Positions 41,498 through 43,169 of a DNA stretch of 43,169 bases are shown here, piece after piece. The stretch's first letter is position 1. Each line of letters begins with the position of its first letter. The position numbers and the translations under genes were made by a program. The stretch is from Candidatus Saccharimonadota bacterium (GTDB lineage: Bacteria > Patescibacteriota > Saccharimonadia > Saccharimonadales > SZUA-47). Where the stretch lies: positions 1 through 43,169 of the forward strand of contig JAGQMY010000005.1 in the NCBI GenBank assembly GCA_020428465.1, written 5' to 3'. The notes beneath the pieces were generated by a model. That model worked only from the letters and a program-made list of their open reading frames with translations. It ran no database searches and had not been told where the DNA came from.

Positions 41498-43099
41498 ATG
41501 AGCGGAAAGTCTCAGACAAAATATGTATTTGTCACAGGTGGTGTATTGTCCGGAGTGGGCAAAGGTATTTCTGCCGCTTCTATTGGAAACATCCTCAAGA
41601 GTAGAGGGTTCAAAGTAAATATACAGAAGTGCGACCCCTACCTAAATGTTGATGCCGGAACTCTTAATCCAGGTGAACACGGCGAATGTTTCGTTACAGT
41701 TGATGGTGCAGAAACAGATCTCGATCTAGGTCATTATGAGCGATTTATGGACATTGAGCTGAAACAATCAAGCTCACTAATGAGCGGGAAAGTACTACAG
41801 CAAGTTATTAATGATGAGCGCGCTGGCAAGTATTTAGGCAAGACAGTCCAGATTATCCCGCATGTAACAACAGCTATAGCTGAAAATATTGCCGAGACGG
41901 CTAATGGATTCGATGTTCATATCGTCGAGATTGGTGGCACGGTAGGTGATTATGAAGGGCTTAGTTTCATTGAAGCAATTCGTGAACTTGCGATGAAAGT
42001 CGGAAGGCAAAATTGCGTATTTGTTCATGTTGTTTATCTGCCGTATCTTGGTGCTAGTGGTGAGCTAAAAACTAAACCAGCGCAGAATGCGGTCCGTGAA
42101 CTTCGAGGTCTAGGAATAGTCCCAGATGTGTTAATAGCTCGTAGCGAAAAAGAGCCAACTGATGATGTTGTGCAGAAACTTAGTCTTTTTAGTGGAATAG
42201 AAGAAGACGCAATCGTACTTTTACCTAACGCCCGAACAATTTATGAAGTTCCATTAACTCTAGAAAATCGCGGAATCGGACGTGTAATAACACAGAAGTT
42301 GTCGCTGAAGTCTAGTAAACCGCATTTAAAAGCGTGGCAAGACCTTGTAGGTAGAGCAACGGATGAATACGCTCCCGTAGTTAAAGTCGGTGTCGTAGCA
42401 AAATATTTGAATAACCAAGACACATATATGAGTGTATTCGAAGCCTTAAAAGCTGCAGCTTGGGCTAACAATTATCAAGTTGACATCGAGTGGATAGACG
42501 CAGAAAACGTAACAGAAGCTAATGCCGAATCAATGCTAAAACACGTTGACGGAATCGTAGTACCTGGCGGTTTCGGAAAGCGCGGTTTAGAGGGTAAAAT
42601 TGCTGCAGCTCAATATGCATTAAAATCTAAAAAACCATATCTTGGCCTATGTCTAGGACTTCAAATGGGTGTGATTGCGGCTGCTAGGAATGCAGGTCTG
42701 ACTAAAGCAAATACAATTGAGCTCGATCCAAATACGCCAGATCCTGTGATAAATATGATGGAAGACCAGAAATACATTGAGAAAATGGGTGGAACTATGA
42801 GGTTAGGTAATTATCCATGTCATTTGACAAAAGGTAGTTTAGCTAGGAGGGTCTACGGCAATGATGAGGTTCAGGAGCGCCATAGACACCGCTATGAGTG
42901 CAATAATAATTATCGAGATCAATACGAAAAGTGGGGAATTTCCGCAACAGGACAGTCACCCGACGGCAATCTAGTTGAGATGATTGAAGCGATTGATCAT
43001 CCATTTTTCCTAGCATCGCAATTTCACCCTGAGTTAGCATCAAGACCTAATAAACCACATCCGATGTTCTTAGGATTTGTTAAGACTCTTATCAAATAA
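41498..43099 (+). CDS. pyrG: CTP synthase
   Basis: 533 residues, complete. The amidoligase domain starts with KYVFVTGGVLSGVGKGISAA and continues with KCDPYLNVDAGTLNPGEHGE and DLGHYERF. The C-terminal class I glutamine amidotransferase has the nucleophile Cys in YLGLCLGLQMG and the His/Glu pair in FHPELASRPNKPHP. It makes CTP from UTP and glutamine. Start ATG 41498 with AGAGGTG (41483-41489) 8 nt upstream. It is the only clear nucleotide-metabolism enzyme here, consistent with a cell that imports precursors but adjusts its own CTP pool. Confidence 0.98.
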   Translation: MSGKSQTKYVFVTGGVLSGVGKGISAASIGNILKSRGFKVNIQKCDPYLNVDAGTLNPGEHGECFVTVDGAETDLDLGHYERFMDIELKQSSSLMSGKVLQQVINDERAGKYLGKTVQIIPHVTTAIAENIAETANGFDVHIVEIGGTVGDYEGLSFIEAIRELAMKVGRQNCVFVHVVYLPYLGASGELKTKPAQNAVRELRGLGIVPDVLIARSEKEPTDDVVQKLSLFSGIEEDAIVLLPNARTIYEVPLTLENRGIGRVITQKLSLKSSKPHLKAWQDLVGRATDEYAPVVKVGVVAKYLNNQDTYMSVFEALKAAAWANNYQVDIEWIDAENVTEANAESMLKHVDGIVVPGGFGKRGLEGKIAAAQYALKSKKPYLGLCLGLQMGVIAAARNAGLTKANTIELDPNTPDPVINMMEDQKYIEKMGGTMRLGNYPCHLTKGSLARRVYGNDEVQERHRHRYECNNNYRDQYEKWGISATGQSPDGNLVEMIEAIDHPFFLASQFHPELASRPNKPHPMFLGFVKTLIK

Positions 43100-43116
43100 T
43101 TACAAAATTAAACGGA

Positions 43117-43145
43117 TTGATTTTACTTGAAAAACGTGGTAGCAT
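43117..43145 (+). promoter_or_regulatory. Promoter of the next gene
   Basis: TTGATT (43117-43122), 17-nt spacer, TAGCAT (43140-43145), ending 7 nt before an ATG at 43153. Confidence 0.5.
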
Positions 43146-43152
43146 AAGCACT

Positions 43153-43169
43153 ATGGATGGACAAAACCT
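43153..43169 (+). CDS. Start of a further gene (first five codons only)
   Basis: ATG GAT GGA CAA AAC at the right edge, 7 nt after a -10 box. It fits the leaderless pattern of the window. Product cannot be told. Confidence 0.4.

Noticed and set aside
1-43169. tRNA or rRNA genes
   Set aside because: The gaps between genes are short and none showed a T-arm motif with matching acceptor stem. GGTTCGAAT near 20680 lies inside the pilin gene.
1-43169. UGA recoding as in some CPR lineages
   Set aside because: RF2 is present, and genes end at UGA or UAA/UAG without internal UGA, apart from the small frameshifted gene at 7135.

Overview
The window reads as a chromosomal segment of a small-genome, AT-rich bacterium, most likely a Patescibacteria/CPR member and probably Saccharibacteria-like. 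The evidence is the type IV minor pilins and giant surface proteins next to lean housekeeping operons, a ProRS without the editing insertion, a short EF-Ts, a PrmC with NLPY in place of NPPY, and no metabolic genes apart from pyrG. The lineage is inferred from gene content, not from a phylogeny. Both release factors are present (RF1 with PAT, RF2 with SPF) and every gene reads through in the standard code, so UGA is a stop here.

Layout. 1-1112: C-terminal part of a large surface protein. 1144-2746: parA-parB. 2752-3408 (-): signal peptidase I. 3497-7409: an LCP cell-wall ligase overlapping a membrane protein, an HtrA protease, and a small anchored protein with an apparent one-base deletion. 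7412-9713 (-): rpmE-prfA-prmC. 9783-12725: rpsB-tsf-(guanylate-kinase-like protein)-frr, with the kinase-like gene in the place where pyrH usually stands. 12759-14721: rseP and a CPBP protease. 14911-18278: proS, greA, lysS. 18281-18877 (-): membrane protein. 18943-21868: three overlapping minor pilins. 21906-22865: a heliorhodopsin with a 60-residue lysine-rich N-terminal tail. 22927-25713: two RNA methyltransferases and a PD-(D/E)XK nuclease. 25738-32525: serS-hpf, secA, an M16 peptidase, prfB. 32756-34522: a large secreted-type repeat protein without signal peptide. 34540-36741 (-): ABC exporter. 36816-40974: ftsE-ftsX, a CHAP hydrolase, ctpA. 40975-41497: the only gene-free stretch over 300 bases, holding a striking rod-like palindromic element. 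41498-43099: pyrG. At 43153 the next gene starts.

How the genes fit together. Translation (S2, EF-Ts, RRF, RF1, RF2, PrmC, three aminoacyl-tRNA synthetases, HPF, rRNA methyltransferases) and envelope function (SecA, LepB, RseP, HtrA, LCP, FtsEX with a CHAP hydrolase, CtpA, pilins) dominate. The pilins and repeat proteins suit a cell that lives attached to something, as Saccharibacteria do.

The most unusual items are the heliorhodopsin with a polycationic cytoplasmic tail, a pilus-tip-type minor pilin with one domain nested inside another, the about 170-bp palindromic element before pyrG, a perfect TGTGA-N6-TCACA palindrome before the repeat protein, and a recurrent arrangement in which an (often extended) -10 box ends exactly 6 nt before the start codon. 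That arrangement predicts leaderless mRNAs for many genes. By contrast rpsB and secA have roughly 90-nt leaders that can fold.
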